64,000 bases of DNA from DASSBQ01 sp040981125 (GCA_040981125.1 JANRMQ010000015.1:20801-84800), one strand, 5' to 3'; positions 1-9,104 are shown, numbered from the stretch's first letter. The notes: generated by a model from the letters alone, not told the origin. Program-made: numbers and translations.

Positions 1-2
1 CG

Positions 3-275
3 ATCCTCGGCGATCATACCTACGGCGGAGGGCGGGTTCGTGAAATCGGCGACATTGCTTTCTGTCGGGTGATGTTGCATGCCCGCACATTGGGTTTTAC
101 ACATCCGGCCACGGGCCTGTTTCAGGAGTATCACGTGGCGGCTCCGTCGGATTTTGCTTCGGCTGAAGCAGCGCTGCAATCGCGTGCGGCCGATCAGCGC
201 GGCCTCGTCTTGACAAGCCGGTACGCGGGGCGTATCAGTCCTTTACCGCAGGAAACGAACCATGGAAACTACTGA
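3..275 (+). CDS. RluA/RluD-family pseudouridine synthase, C-terminal end (5' cut by window)
   Basis: An open frame runs in from the window edge and stops at 275. It encodes ILGDHTYGGGRVREIGDIAF followed by LHARTLGFTHPATG, which is the classic C-terminal signature of RluA/RluC/RluD 23S rRNA pseudouridine synthases (GDxxYGG, then LHAxxLGFxHPxTG). The catalytic aspartate region lies upstream, outside the window, so the exact subfamily and target uridine cannot be given. Its last 14 bases overlap the start of the next gene, suggesting translational coupling. Confidence 0.85.
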   Translation: MLGDHTYGGGRVREIGDIAFCRVMLHARTLGFTHPATGLFQEYHVAAPSDFASAEAALQSRAADQRGLVLTSRYAGRISPLPQETNHGNY

Positions 276-684
276 AGTTCTCGATATCTTAGGAAGCGTG
301 ATTTCCCAGTTGAAAATCTACGCCGCGAAATTGCCGCCGGTGGTGCATTTATCGGTGGCTCCCGCCGGAATCAGGCCCAAACCGGAGGCCGTTGAAATCT
401 TCGAGCAGGCGCTGGCGCGGTTCCGTTCCCAGAGCGCCGGGACGGCGCTCCGCGTGATGAATGAATATCTTGTGGAGTCGTTGGAAGCCTTCGAGGCGGG
501 AAAGCTGCTGGCAGCAGTCCAGCCTCTTCTTGCGGTGCTGGACCATCTGGATCGCATGCGGCGGGATAACGAGATCAAAGTCAACCAGGCCGACGAAAAG
601 CGGTTGGCGGAGTATCGAACGGCGCTGACGAAGATCTTGCCGGGGAGCCAGCCCGAACTGGAAGGAGCGGGACGGGGAATGTAG
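262..684 (+). CDS. Hypothetical protein, 140 aa
   Basis: The ATG lies inside the end of the pseudouridine synthase gene, so the two are probably co-transcribed. The product is soluble and rich in Ala, Leu and Glu. It looks almost wholly alpha-helical, with no signal peptide, membrane segment or metal-binding motif. The middle (about residues 45-110) reads like a helical bundle or a single TPR-like repeat. I do not recognise the family. Codon use matches the neighbouring core genes, so I think it is real. Confidence 0.7.
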   Translation: METTEVLDILGSVISQLKIYAAKLPPVVHLSVAPAGIRPKPEAVEIFEQALARFRSQSAGTALRVMNEYLVESLEAFEAGKLLAAVQPLLAVLDHLDRMRRDNEIKVNQADEKRLAEYRTALTKILPGSQPELEGAGRGM

Positions 685-687
685 CCG

Positions 688-867
688 TTAGTGTCCCATC
701 TTCGGGCCGGCGGCGTTGGCTCCCTCGGTCACGAGTTTCAGCCGGACGAGTTGATCGCAGTGCGGGCATCGCGCGCGAACCGTGTTTTCATCGAGAAATT
801 CGAATTGGTCCTCTTTAAGCCACATGAGTCGAAAACATTTCGGACAGCTTCGGACTTGCGTTCCCAT
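688..867 (-). CDS. Small zinc-ribbon protein, 59 aa
   Basis: This short minus-strand gene starts at ATG 865-867 and stops at 688-690. The protein begins MGTQVRSCPKCFRLMW and carries a second pair, RCPHCDQLV, giving two CxxC knuckles at about residues 8-11 and 34-37. That spacing is typical of a small rubredoxin-like or zinc-ribbon fold binding one zinc. Function is unknown; such proteins often assist nucleic-acid or protein contacts. A plus-strand frame over the same bases lacks any comparable motif. Confidence 0.65.
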   Translation of the reverse strand: MGTQVRSCPKCFRLMWLKEDQFEFLDENTVRARCPHCDQLVRLKLVTEGANAAGPKMGH

Positions 868-930
868 ACTATTCCTCTTACACTCCTTCCGATGTCCTAT
901 CCTGATGAAGGGAGACTAATTTAGTACAAG

Positions 931-1371
931 ATGCCGTCCCCTCTCAAGAGCGTCAAACACGCGATCTCCTTTTCGGACCGGAAAGACATCGACCTCTCTC
1001 AACTCCTTCGTCTCTACCACCAGGCCCCTTGGACGAAAGGCCGTACGGCCGAGCAGGCGCAACGGATGTTGGGCCATACCGATCTCGTCGTGTCCGCCTG
1101 GGCCGGCGATCGGCTCGTCGGGTTTGGTCGCGTCTTAACCGACTATGTGTTCCGGGCTTCGATTTGGGACATTATCGTCGATAAAGGATACCAAAGCCGC
1201 GGCATCGGCACTCATCTCGTCCGGCACATCCTCGACCATCCCACGCTTCAGCATGTCGAACTGTTCTGGCTCTGCACGCGCATGCCGGGCTTCTATGAAC
1301 GGCTCGGCTTCAGCGCCAAAGAACAAGCCGGCATGGTCTGGACGCGAGCCAAGCAAGCCGGGCAGGAATAG
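931..1371 (+). CDS. GNAT-family N-acetyltransferase
   Basis: The 146-residue protein has the GNAT fold: the strand SAWAGDRLVGFGRVLTD, then the acetyl-CoA pyrophosphate-binding motif A IIVDKGYQSRGIGTHLVRHI (Q/RxxGxG/A), and the C-terminal strand FYERLGFSA typical of the family. It is full length for a single-domain GNAT. The substrate cannot be read from the sequence. It ends six bases before the 3' end of the convergent metal-transporter operon, so the two are independent units. Confidence 0.85.
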   Translation: MPSPLKSVKHAISFSDRKDIDLSQLLRLYHQAPWTKGRTAEQAQRMLGHTDLVVSAWAGDRLVGFGRVLTDYVFRASIWDIIVDKGYQSRGIGTHLVRHILDHPTLQHVELFWLCTRMPGFYERLGFSAKEQAGMVWTRAKQAGQE

Positions 1372-1377
1372 CTTTGG

Positions 1378-2199
1378 TCAGGCATGCTGATGTCTGAGTA
1401 ATCGCTTCGGCGAGAACAGGACCGACAGAAAGAAGACGGCCGTGGCGAGCAGTACGATGGCCGGCCCCGACGGCAGATCGAATGTATAGGACAGGAGAAC
1501 TCCTCCGACCGCGCACAGGATGCCGATGGTCGCGGAGTAGACCGTCATCTGGGCCAGGCTGTGCGTGAGTTGATAGGCGGTTGAAGCCGGAATGAGGATC
1601 ATGGCGAATACGAGGATGGCGCCGACCGTCTTGAGCGCGATCACGACGGTGAGCGCAACTAACGAAAGAAGCAGGTAGAAGATCTGCCGAGCCGGGACGC
1701 CGGACGCTTCGGCCATTTCCTGATCGAACGCGATAAAATACAACTCTTTCGAGAGCAGCAGAATGGTCCCCAATACCAGAACGCTCAATCCTCCAATGAC
1801 GAGCAGTTCTTCGGTCGTCACGGACAGGACGCTGCCGAACAGGTATCCATACACCTCGGGATTGTAGCTTTTCATGAGTCCAAGAAAGAGGATCGCGAGG
1901 GCCATGGTCGTGGTATAGAGGATTCCGATCGAGACGTCTAACTTCATCCGTCCCTTTTCCTCCACCCATCCGGTGATCCAGACCGTCGCCAATCCGAAGA
2001 CGATGGCCAGGCCCATCGGTGACCAACCCAACAGATATGCGAGGGTAACTCCGGCAAAAGCCGCATGGGCCGTTCCCGCCCCGGCAAATGCCAGGCCTCG
2101 CAGCACGACGAAGACGCCGATGACCGAGCAGAGCAGTCCCACCAGCGCCGCAGCAAGCAGCGACCGTTGCATGAAGTCGTATGCCAGCATCTCTAGCAT
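1378..2199 (-). CDS. znuB: Metal ABC transporter permease (ZnuB/MntB family)
   Basis: The 273-residue hydrophobic protein has about eight membrane segments and is the usual length for the ABC-3 permease family, which moves Zn(II) or Mn(II) across the inner membrane. Typical family features include the N-terminal MQRSLLAAALVGLLCSVIGV and the central LKTVGAILVFAMILIPA stretch. It is the last gene of the minus-strand set: binding protein, ATPase, permease. The gap to the ATPase gene is about 120 bases. Zinc is preferred over manganese because of the His-rich loop in the binding protein. Confidence 0.88.
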   Translation of the reverse strand: MLEMLAYDFMQRSLLAAALVGLLCSVIGVFVVLRGLAFAGAGTAHAAFAGVTLAYLLGWSPMGLAIVFGLATVWITGWVEEKGRMKLDVSIGILYTTTMALAILFLGLMKSYNPEVYGYLFGSVLSVTTEELLVIGGLSVLVLGTILLLSKELYFIAFDQEMAEASGVPARQIFYLLLSLVALTVVIALKTVGAILVFAMILIPASTAYQLTHSLAQMTVYSATIGILCAVGGVLLSYTFDLPSGPAIVLLATAVFFLSVLFSPKRLLRHQHA

Positions 2200-2319
2200 G
2201 AGGTGATTGGATGATCTGGGGATGTGAAAAGTGCACGCGTCAAATGCATGATCTTCTGCGGCTCTGGATAACGAAATGACTCACTCACCCAATTGCCACA
2301 TGCCAACTCATCACATATT

Positions 2320-3102
2320 TCAATGCCGATGATAATCTTCCACCAAAATGAAGTCTTTGTCCGTAATCACCAACTCCTTGCCGTACACCTGGCTCAAAAT
2401 GTCCGCCTTCAAGACTTCTTCGGGACGGCCGGAGGCATAGAGCTTCGTCTTGAGCAACACCAAACGGTCCACGCGGGAACGGATCATATTGATGTCATGC
2501 GTAATCAACAGAATGGTCAGCCCCAGTTCCTTATGAAGCTGTTGAATCAGTTCGACCACGCTGTGTTGCGTGGTGATGTCGAGCCCGGTGGTGGGCTCGT
2601 CCAACAAAAGAATCTGCGGCTGTTGCGCCAATGCGCGCGCGATGAAGACTCGTTGCTGCTGGCCTCCAGACAATTCCCCCAGCGCGGTATGTTGATGCGT
2701 CTCCATACCGACATGACTCAGGGCCTCCAGCGCGATGTCCCGATCCCGGACGGAGGGGCGCGTGAAAAGTCCCAAGGCGCCGTAGCGGCCCATCATGACC
2801 GCCTCGAGAACCGTCACAGGGAAGTGCCGCTCGATCATTCCCTTTTGAGGTAGATATCCGATGCGGGCGCGGTGGTGGCAGCGCAGTTCTTCACAGGCGC
2901 AATCGAACACCCGCAAGGCGCCATCCAGCGGCGCCATCAAGCCCAACACGGCGCGGCAGAGGGTCGTCTTTCCCGAGCCGTTAGGCCCGATGACCCCGAC
3001 AAACTCTCCTTGCATGATCTCCAGCGAGATATCTTCCAAGGCCACGACTCCGGGAAACCCCAGCGTGGCATGGTCGAAGCGGATGATGGGCATGTTCGTC
3101 AT
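2320..3102 (-). CDS. znuC: Metal ABC transporter ATP-binding protein (ZnuC-like)
   Basis: The 260-residue cytoplasmic ATPase powers the adjacent permease. Walker A GPNGSGKTT (about residues 39-47), the signature LSGGQQQR (about 143-150), Walker B ILLLDEPT and the H-loop LLITHD are all intact and correctly ordered. Length fits ZnuC/MntA-type ATPases. It lies between the binding-protein and permease genes on the same strand, with only about 30 bases from the former, so they form one operon. A second ATG three codons in is an alternative start. Confidence 0.9.
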   Translation of the reverse strand: MTNMPIIRFDHATLGFPGVVALEDISLEIMQGEFVGVIGPNGSGKTTLCRAVLGLMAPLDGALRVFDCACEELRCHHRARIGYLPQKGMIERHFPVTVLEAVMMGRYGALGLFTRPSVRDRDIALEALSHVGMETHQHTALGELSGGQQQRVFIARALAQQPQILLLDEPTTGLDITTQHSVVELIQQLHKELGLTILLITHDINMIRSRVDRLVLLKTKLYASGRPEEVLKADILSQVYGKELVITDKDFILVEDYHRH

Positions 3103-3132
3103 GGAGCGATTCGAATCGAACGTGATGGCGTG

Positions 3133-4119
3133 CTATGGATGGGACCCGCGTTCCGTCGGCTTCTCCAGCGCGTCGGCCAATTGGAGCACATTATAACGGA
3201 GCATGTCGAGGTAGGTCTCCGTGCCGGGAAGGGCTCCCGGAAGTGTCGTCAATACCACCACGCGCGCGCCCGTTTCGCGGGCCAGCACTTGCGGAAGCTT
3301 CTGATTCAATTGCGCCTCCGATACGATGACCCGGATTCCAGCCTGCTTGATGGTCGTCACCATCGCTTGAATCCGGCGGGCGGAGGGCTCAGCGCCCGGT
3401 TGCGTCAATAGCGTGCCTGCGACGATGAGTCCGAAGTAGCGGGCAAAATAGGGCCAGGCCGGGTGATGCACGACGATGCGGCGGTCTGACACCGTCTCCA
3501 AACGGAGACGAAGCGCCTCGCCCGTCCGGTGGAGTTGCGAGAGATAGGCCGCCGCGTTCGCTTCGTACTGTTCCCGATGGGCCGGATCGGCGGCGATGAA
3601 CGCATCGGCGATCTGCCGGACCATCACCGAGGCGCCGCCAGGGTCCAACCAGACATGCGGATTGCCGTGAGAATGGGAATGGGGCGAACCAGCGCCGGCC
3701 TGCATCCCTGGGGCGTCGTCATGATCTTCGAGTAATTCGATGCCGCGTGAGGCCGTGACCGTCTGCAAACGGGGATTTCCCGCGTTCTTTACCAAGGTCG
3801 AGACCCAGACTTCCAGCCCCGCGCCGACCTCGATCAAGATCTGCGCCTTCCGGACCGCCACGAGGTCGCTTGGCTTTGGAGAATAGGTATGTTCGCTTTC
3901 GTAACCGGTCATGAGGGAGGTCACGCCGACATGCGGACCTCCGATTTGCTGGGCCCAATCTTTGAGGACAGGGAGCGTGACGACGACATTGAGCGGCTGC
4001 GATCCATAGGCCGGCGCAACCGCCCAATGAAGAGCAGGGCACAGCAATACGAGAAAGAAAAACAGGAAATAGCGCGGGCTGTGAAACACGGAGCGGACGG
4101 TAACACTCGATCTGGGCAT
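3133..4119 (-). CDS. znuA: Zinc/manganese ABC transporter substrate-binding protein (ZnuA-like)
   Basis: This periplasmic cluster A-I metal-binding protein delivers metal to the ZnuBC-like pair downstream. After a hydrophobic signal segment (YFLFFFLVLLCPALHWAV) come the family features: VTSLMTGYESEHTYSPKPSD with the first metal His, the flexible His/Asp loop HDDAPG...PHSHSHGNPHVWLDP (the last His is a ligand), HHPAWPYFARYFGL and VSEAQLNQKLP. The His-rich loop favours zinc. I chose the ATG at 4117-4119; an upstream in-frame ATG at 4167 would add 16 residues before the signal peptide. No Zur-like box is evident in the gap to divergent anmK. Confidence 0.88.
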   Translation of the reverse strand: MPRSSVTVRSVFHSPRYFLFFFLVLLCPALHWAVAPAYGSQPLNVVVTLPVLKDWAQQIGGPHVGVTSLMTGYESEHTYSPKPSDLVAVRKAQILIEVGAGLEVWVSTLVKNAGNPRLQTVTASRGIELLEDHDDAPGMQAGAGSPHSHSHGNPHVWLDPGGASVMVRQIADAFIAADPAHREQYEANAAAYLSQLHRTGEALRLRLETVSDRRIVVHHPAWPYFARYFGLIVAGTLLTQPGAEPSARRIQAMVTTIKQAGIRVIVSEAQLNQKLPQVLARETGARVVVLTTLPGALPGTETYLDMLRYNVLQLADALEKPTERGSHP

Positions 4120-4250
4120 TGTCAACGAAGGGGGACGAACGAAGAAATATCCGACGGCGATCTTCAAACCCTTGACCCGGCCGTGAAGTTCGATTAGCGT
4201 AGCGAGCCCATTAGAGAGAGTTCTGCATTCTATGCGTCCCTGGGAGGATC

Positions 4251-5447
4251 ATGAAAGTCATCGGGCTCATGTCCGGAACATCGGCCGACGGTGTCGATGC
4301 GGCGCTGATCGATATTCGCGGGCGCGGAGAAGCGCTCAAGGTCAAGATGTTGGCCTACCTGTCGCGTCCCTATTCGCGCAATCTTCAACAACGGGTGCTT
4401 GATGCGTCGCTGAAGGGGACAGTGGCCGATGTCTGTCATTTGAACGTCCTGCTCGGAGAGCTGTTCGCGCAAGCGGCGATCCGCGTGATCGCGCGGGCCG
4501 GACTCAAGCCGGCCGACGTGGCGCTCATCGGATCGCACGGCCAAACCATCCATCATTTGCCGGTCGGAACCAAGGAAGCGGGTGTCGGCGTCATTCGTTC
4601 GACGTTGCAAATCGCGGAGCCCGCGGTGATCGCCGAGCGCACGGGCGTCACGACCATCGCGAATTTTCGATCCCGCGATATGGCCGCCGGCGGGGAAGGC
4701 GCTCCGCTGACTCCGTACGCCCACTATGTGTTGTTGCGGCACCCTCGCCGTGGCAGGTTGATCGTGAACCTCGGCGGCATCAGCAACGTGACGTTTCTAC
4801 CCAAGCAAGGGAGCGCCGAGAAAGTCGCCGCGTTCGACACAGGCCCGGCAAATATGGTTCTCGATGCGCTCGTGCAACGGGTGTCGGACGGCCGGATGCC
4901 GTTTGATCGGGGAGGGAAGCAGGCGGCGGCCGGCACGATTCATCGGGGGTTCCTGGCGGAATTGATGGCGCACCCGTTTCTCAAGCGCCGGCCGCCGAAA
5001 TCCACCGGACGCGAGGAATTCGGCGAACGATTTGTCGATCAAGTCCTCGCGCGATCGCGCGCTCACCGCCTCAGGCCCGAGGATCTTCTGGCCACCTGCG
5101 CCTACTGGACGGCCGCCGCGGTCGGATCCGCGCGACGTTGGATCAGCAGCGGCATCGACGAAGTGGTGGTGGGCGGAGGCGGCGTCTATAACGAAACGGT
5201 GATGCGCCATTTGCGATCCGTCTTCCGAAATGTGCCGGTGAAGACGTTTGACGACCTGGGATGGAAAAGCAAAGCCTTTGAGGCGGTCGCTTTTGCGGTG
5301 CTGGCCTATCAAACCGCCTCGGGTGAATGTACGAATCTTCCCCAGGTCACGGGCGCTCGGCATCCCGTTATCCTTGGCGCGATCGTCCCAGGGGCGGGAA
5401 AGCGGCCGGCCGGTTCATCCTTCATTCCTCGATCCCGGCGCCGATAG
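4251..5447 (+). CDS. anmK: Anhydro-N-acetylmuramic acid kinase
   Basis: AnmK phosphorylates and opens 1,6-anhydro-MurNAc to MurNAc-6-phosphate during cell-wall recycling in the cytoplasm. The 398-residue protein starts with the diagnostic MKVIGLMSGTSADGVDAAL. It contains GSHGQTIHH, NLGGISNVTFL and FDTGPANMVLDA, all hallmarks of the family, and ends with the GGGGVYNETVMRHL nucleotide-binding segment. Length is slightly above the usual 370 because of a basic Pro/Gly/Arg-rich tail. The ATG follows GGGAGG at a good distance. The next gene starts at the base after the stop codon. Confidence 0.95.
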   Translation: MKVIGLMSGTSADGVDAALIDIRGRGEALKVKMLAYLSRPYSRNLQQRVLDASLKGTVADVCHLNVLLGELFAQAAIRVIARAGLKPADVALIGSHGQTIHHLPVGTKEAGVGVIRSTLQIAEPAVIAERTGVTTIANFRSRDMAAGGEGAPLTPYAHYVLLRHPRRGRLIVNLGGISNVTFLPKQGSAEKVAAFDTGPANMVLDALVQRVSDGRMPFDRGGKQAAAGTIHRGFLAELMAHPFLKRRPPKSTGREEFGERFVDQVLARSRAHRLRPEDLLATCAYWTAAAVGSARRWISSGIDEVVVGGGGVYNETVMRHLRSVFRNVPVKTFDDLGWKSKAFEAVAFAVLAYQTASGECTNLPQVTGARHPVILGAIVPGAGKRPAGSSFIPRSRRR

Positions 5448-5969
5448 ATGGACCCCGTTTATCTGCTGGTCGGCGTCGGTGTAGCCCTGATATCAGCCGT
5501 GATCGGTTGGGGCGTAGGGATGAGGCGGTCCGCCGGCCGGCGAACATCCGTCCAACTGGATCTCGGCAAATCGATTACCCTGAAACCGGTCCTCAGCGAA
5601 GCCGAGGCCCGTTTCTATAATCTGCTCAGAATGGCGGTAGAGGACCGGTATCTGATTTTCGCTCATGTCCCGCTCTGGTGCCTGGTGGATGTGCCAATGC
5701 CGGAGGCCGGCTCGCGGGTGCCGCTATTGAGCCAGCTTGCGCTGAAACGCGCGACGTTCGTTCTCGTACATCCCGGGACTAGGCAAGCTGAAAAGGTGGT
5801 GGACTGGAAAGATGACAACGAGAGTGACGCATCGGAGGACCGTCCGGACTCTCTTCTTGAAACGGTGTTGAAGCCGGCCGGGGTGCAACTCGTCACGATC
5901 AACGCCCGGGGGGCTTATACGGTGGCCGAATTGGCCACGCTCTTTGATACTGCGGATCCCGATTCATGA
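5448..5969 (+). CDS. Membrane-anchored DUF2726-like protein
   Basis: The ATG directly abuts the anmK stop codon, so translation is likely coupled. The protein has one N-terminal membrane segment (VYLLVGVGVALISAVIGWGV, about residues 4-23), a basic stretch, and then a DUF2726-like domain. This begins LKPVLSEAEARFYNLLRMA and continues YLIFAHVPLWCLVD. DUF2726 resembles restriction-endonuclease-like folds in other proteins, but here the acidic catalytic residues are not obvious. Function is unknown; an inner-membrane protein facing the cytoplasm is the most likely topology. Confidence 0.75.
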   Translation: MDPVYLLVGVGVALISAVIGWGVGMRRSAGRRTSVQLDLGKSITLKPVLSEAEARFYNLLRMAVEDRYLIFAHVPLWCLVDVPMPEAGSRVPLLSQLALKRATFVLVHPGTRQAEKVVDWKDDNESDASEDRPDSLLETVLKPAGVQLVTINARGAYTVAELATLFDTADPDS

Positions 5970-6039
5970 AGGTGTTCCGTCGGAATGAAGCGTCAAGGAA
6001 CGAAACAGACCGTTTCACCCCGGCAGGCCGCAAGGCAGC

Positions 6040-6558
6040 CTATTCCGGAGTGACGGGCTCGTTCTTGACGCCATACAAATCCAACGCGCGACGCGCCACT
6101 TCGGCCTCAGTCATGTCGGGATACTGATCGACGACTCGTTCATACATCATTCTGGCCTTTTCCTTGTCGCCGAGCTTCGTATAGGCTTGTCCGATTTTGA
6201 GCGTCGAAGCGGGAAGTTTCGGACTAAGCGGGTAGTACGATAGGACGGTATAGAACGAGTCGAGCGCGTCCTTGTATCGCCCAAGTCGATACTGGCATTC
6301 ACCGATCCAATATTGGGCGTTGCTGGCCAGCGCTGACTGTCCATGGAGCTCCAAGAAAAACCGAAAGCCGGACAAGGCGGCTTCATAATCTCTCTGGCGG
6401 AATTCATCCATCACCCGGTCATACAGATGACGAGCCACATGCTGCGTGGAATCGGCTGCAGCGGCAAGATGACCCGCAACGGAGAGACAGCCGGTCATCA
6501 CGATGATGATGAGGCAAGATCGCAAGTGACGGGCGGCTCGCACGAACCGATTCATCAT
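6040..6558 (-). CDS. YbgF/CpoB-like TPR protein, secreted
   Basis: The 172-residue protein has a signal peptide (hydrophobic CLIIIVMTGCLSVAGHLAAA, possibly a lipoprotein through the Cys) followed by three tetratricopeptide repeats. These match the C-terminal half of the Tol-Pal protein YbgF/CpoB: FRQRDYEAALSGFRFFLE, AQYWIGECQYRLGRYKDAL, LKIGQAYTKLGDKEKARMMY. The N-terminal coiled coil of full YbgF is missing, and no tol or pal gene is nearby. It is probably a periplasmic scaffold related to CpoB rather than true CpoB. Confidence 0.75.
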   Translation of the reverse strand: MMNRFVRAARHLRSCLIIIVMTGCLSVAGHLAAAADSTQHVARHLYDRVMDEFRQRDYEAALSGFRFFLELHGQSALASNAQYWIGECQYRLGRYKDALDSFYTVLSYYPLSPKLPASTLKIGQAYTKLGDKEKARMMYERVVDQYPDMTEAEVARRALDLYGVKNEPVTPE

Positions 6559-6786
6559 CGATTCCTCCCTTGCTCTTCAATACCCAACCATAAATGAAGC
6601 AAGCGCTGTACCCATTCGAGTTTGCGGCTGCCTGGCCCGATGGTAACCGCATGAAAGGTTGGACGATTCGCTCCAGCGACCTCACTTGCGGACTTCGCGC
6701 GACAAGGCGGTTCGTCCCCGCAGTCGCTCCAAAACGAACGATTCTGTACGGAACGGTCTGTTTCCTCCCACACTTCATTCGACTCG

Positions 6787-7671
6787 ATGGGGTCGGCTGT
6801 GGTTCAATTGTCGCCGTTGTTGAAGGAGACTCGTCGGCTGATGGACTCTCATGAAGCCGGTCCGCGCGGGATCGGCAACGCGATCGTGCTGGAGCCGCCG
6901 CCCAATCCCAGAGGCGGCCGCACGCTGATCGTGGACGGGCATGATCCCGCCGCCTATGTCACTCCCAGCGCGGCCCTGAAGGATGCGCTGGACAACGACC
7001 AGGTGTTCGTCCGGCCCGGCGTCTATGAAGACAAACTTTTCATATCCGCGCGTCCGGTGTTGCTGGTGGGGGCAGGACGAGACCATGTGACGGTGTTTTG
7101 CCGCCGCGGCGGGCCGTTGTACCTTCAACGCGTCCCTGCCGGACTGGTGAGCGGACTCACGTTTCGCTATGTCGGCAGCGATCAACACTCGGCGATGAAT
7201 ATCCTCGATTCGACTGTCACGATCACGCAATGCCGCGCCGTTGACGGCCTCCTGTCCGGTGTCGTGATCTACGGTCCGGAATGCCGTCCCAATTTCCATG
7301 ACAATGAAGTGTGCGGGAATCGCGAATCCGGGATCTTTGTCTTCGCCGGGGCGCAGCCGCGGGTAGCGCACAATCTCTGTGCGGGCAATCATCATTTCGG
7401 CATCGCGGTGCGCGATCCCGGAAGCCATCCGGAATTAGTCCGCAATGTCTGCCGGGAAAATATGCTGAGCGGGATGTTGCTGTTTCATCATGCCGAAGCG
7501 CTGCTTCTCGATAACGATTGCCGGGAGAACCGGCAGTGGGGCCTCGTCATGACGCCGGACTGTAAGCCTGTGCCGGGTCCGGATGAACTGGCATCGAGCA
7601 ATCTCCTCACCCCGAATCCCAGAGGCGCCATTCAGGTCACGGAACAGCCATTGAGCGAGATTGGACGATGA
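6787..7671 (+). CDS. Right-handed parallel beta-helix protein (NosD/pectate-lyase-like fold)
   Basis: The 294-residue protein is built of short repeats such as GVVIYGPECRPNFHDNEVCG, ESGIFVFAGAQPRVAHNLCA, HFGIAVRDPGSHPELVRNVC and LSGMLLFHHAEALLLDNDC. Each is one beta-helix turn with an Asn/Cys ladder, as in NosD-type carbohydrate-binding proteins. The N-terminal part, VTPSAALKDALDNDQVFVRPGVYEDKL, is the standard cap seen in these folds. No export signal is clear, so location is uncertain. A later start at 6841 (MDSHEAG) is possible. No catalytic residues of a lyase can be assigned. Confidence 0.8.
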   Translation: MGSAVVQLSPLLKETRRLMDSHEAGPRGIGNAIVLEPPPNPRGGRTLIVDGHDPAAYVTPSAALKDALDNDQVFVRPGVYEDKLFISARPVLLVGAGRDHVTVFCRRGGPLYLQRVPAGLVSGLTFRYVGSDQHSAMNILDSTVTITQCRAVDGLLSGVVIYGPECRPNFHDNEVCGNRESGIFVFAGAQPRVAHNLCAGNHHFGIAVRDPGSHPELVRNVCRENMLSGMLLFHHAEALLLDNDCRENRQWGLVMTPDCKPVPGPDELASSNLLTPNPRGAIQVTEQPLSEIGR

Positions 7672-7720
7672 CCGGAGGCGGATGACCTGACGAAGCGGGA
7701 GAAAAGGTAGAGGAACGGCG

Positions 7721-8662
7721 TTACGAAGCAGGATCAGAATCAGGTGTGCCGCTATTGGTTACGGAATGAAATTCAAAGGCGTTGCCGCCTCGTTGTTTGG
7801 CCCGGTACATCGCCGCGTCCGCATGTTTCAGCAGCCCGTCGATATTTTGATCGTCCGATGGATAGAGCGTCACGCCGATGCTGGCGCCGACCGACACGCG
7901 GTGGGGCCCCAAAGCAAACGGCGCGCCGAGCGAGTCGATAATGCGCTTGGCGACGACCGCGACATCCGCGTCGCCCGACACACCTTCTAAGATCGCGGTG
8001 AACTCATCGCCTCCCATCCGGGCGATCGTATCGACTTCTCGGACGCAACTTTTCAACCGTTCCGCGACAGCTTGCAGGAGGCTGTCGCCCACGCCATGCC
8101 CCAACGTATCGTTGACGGACTTGAACCGATCGAGATCCAGCAGCATGACTCCCAACGGTTGGTCTTTTCGTTTGCTGCGGGCCATGGCATGGACCAGCCG
8201 ATCGCGGAACAACGTCCGATTCACAAGCCCGGTCAATTGATCGTATTGGGCAAGGTAGGTCAGTCGTTCCTGGGCCCGCTTTCGCTCGATGGCATAGAGA
8301 ATCGCGCGCGCCAGCACATCGGATCCCCCTTGGCCTTTGACCAGATAATCCTGGGCGCCGTGCTGGATCGCCTGCAGCGCCAAATTATGATCATCATGCC
8401 CGCTCAGGACCACGACCGGAATCCCGGTGCTGGTGCTCAGCACCTGCGTCACGGTGCTCAGGCCGAACGTGTCGGGCAACGACAGATCCAGCAACACCAC
8501 GTCGAAGCGATCCCGGCTTAGCCGGACAAGGCCTTCGGATAAGGTGGAGACCTGCACGAGCTCGAACCGGTCGGGCTGCCATTCGTTAAGCAGATCCTGC
8601 GTCAGCTGCGCATCGACGGGATTGTCTTCTATCAGCAGCACTTTCATCGATCGACACGTCAT
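7721..8662 (-). CDS. Response regulator with GGDEF (diguanylate cyclase) output
   Basis: An N-terminal receiver (about residues 6-125) has VLLIEDNPVDAQ, the phospho-acceptor in VVLLDLSLPDTFG, VVLSGHDD and the conserved Lys in YLVKGQGG. A GGDEF domain follows (about 145-305), with the active-site motif RMGGDEF and an RxxD inhibitory site (REVD) five residues before it. It should therefore make cyclic di-GMP from GTP when phosphorylated and be subject to product inhibition. Start 8662 is the longest; ATG at 8647 (MKVLLIED) fits receiver proteins equally well. No partner kinase is adjacent. Confidence 0.92.
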   Translation of the reverse strand: MTCRSMKVLLIEDNPVDAQLTQDLLNEWQPDRFELVQVSTLSEGLVRLSRDRFDVVLLDLSLPDTFGLSTVTQVLSTSTGIPVVVLSGHDDHNLALQAIQHGAQDYLVKGQGGSDVLARAILYAIERKRAQERLTYLAQYDQLTGLVNRTLFRDRLVHAMARSKRKDQPLGVMLLDLDRFKSVNDTLGHGVGDSLLQAVAERLKSCVREVDTIARMGGDEFTAILEGVSGDADVAVVAKRIIDSLGAPFALGPHRVSVGASIGVTLYPSDDQNIDGLLKHADAAMYRAKQRGGNAFEFHSVTNSGTPDSDPAS

Positions 8663-8876
8663 CCAGGTATTGCCGGCTGAAGATCGAGGACATTGCGTTG
8701 GGCGTCACAAGATAGGCCAGTCCAAGTATAGCGTAACCTACCGGATCAACAAGGGGGAACGGCGGTTTGGCTCATGCCTGAGAGCCGGAGGCAGCGGGGT
8801 CTGGGCTAAAGGAGTGTGAGTGATTGTCAATCGGAGCCGACAGCAGCCTGCCTTGGAAACGCGTGCTTGTTCATCA

Positions 8877-9104
8877 TCAGGCAGCGGGCTTTTCGGCGAT
8901 GGACTCCAGATACGTCCACAGAAGCTTGGCTTCTTCTTCACTCAAGACAATAGGGGTATTGTTGGCGGCTCCTGAAAAATAGATCTTGAGAGTCGTGGAA
9001 TCATGCCAGATCTGACATTCGCAATGCGTCATGCTATCCAAATTCAACGCGCGATTGCCGATCTTGACGAAGTGCACGGTTTCATCCTCCTCTGGCAGCG
9101 GCAA
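8877..9104 (-). CDS. Hypothetical protein, 75 aa
   Basis: The small acidic protein has a beta-rich first half (VHFVKIGNRALNLDSMTHCE, then LKIYFSGAANNTPIVLS) and a helical end, EEEAKLLWTYLESIAE. The pattern of a short stranded domain followed by a helix is common among small bacterial proteins of unknown role. There is no signal peptide. The reading frame is clean, and the strand/helix pattern supports coding. I cannot name a family. Confidence 0.6.
   Translation of the reverse strand: MPLPEEDETVHFVKIGNRALNLDSMTHCECQIWHDSTTLKIYFSGAANNTPIVLSEEEAKLLWTYLESIAEKPAA

Noticed and set aside
691..924. 77-codon plus-strand frame
   Set aside because: The minus strand holds a zinc-ribbon protein with two CxxC motifs over the same bases; the plus frame has none.
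1310..2236. Long minus-strand frame (308 codons) over the permease gene
   Set aside because: It overlaps the clear ZnuB-like permease in another frame and has an Arg/His-rich, non-protein-like composition typical of GC-rich shadow frames.
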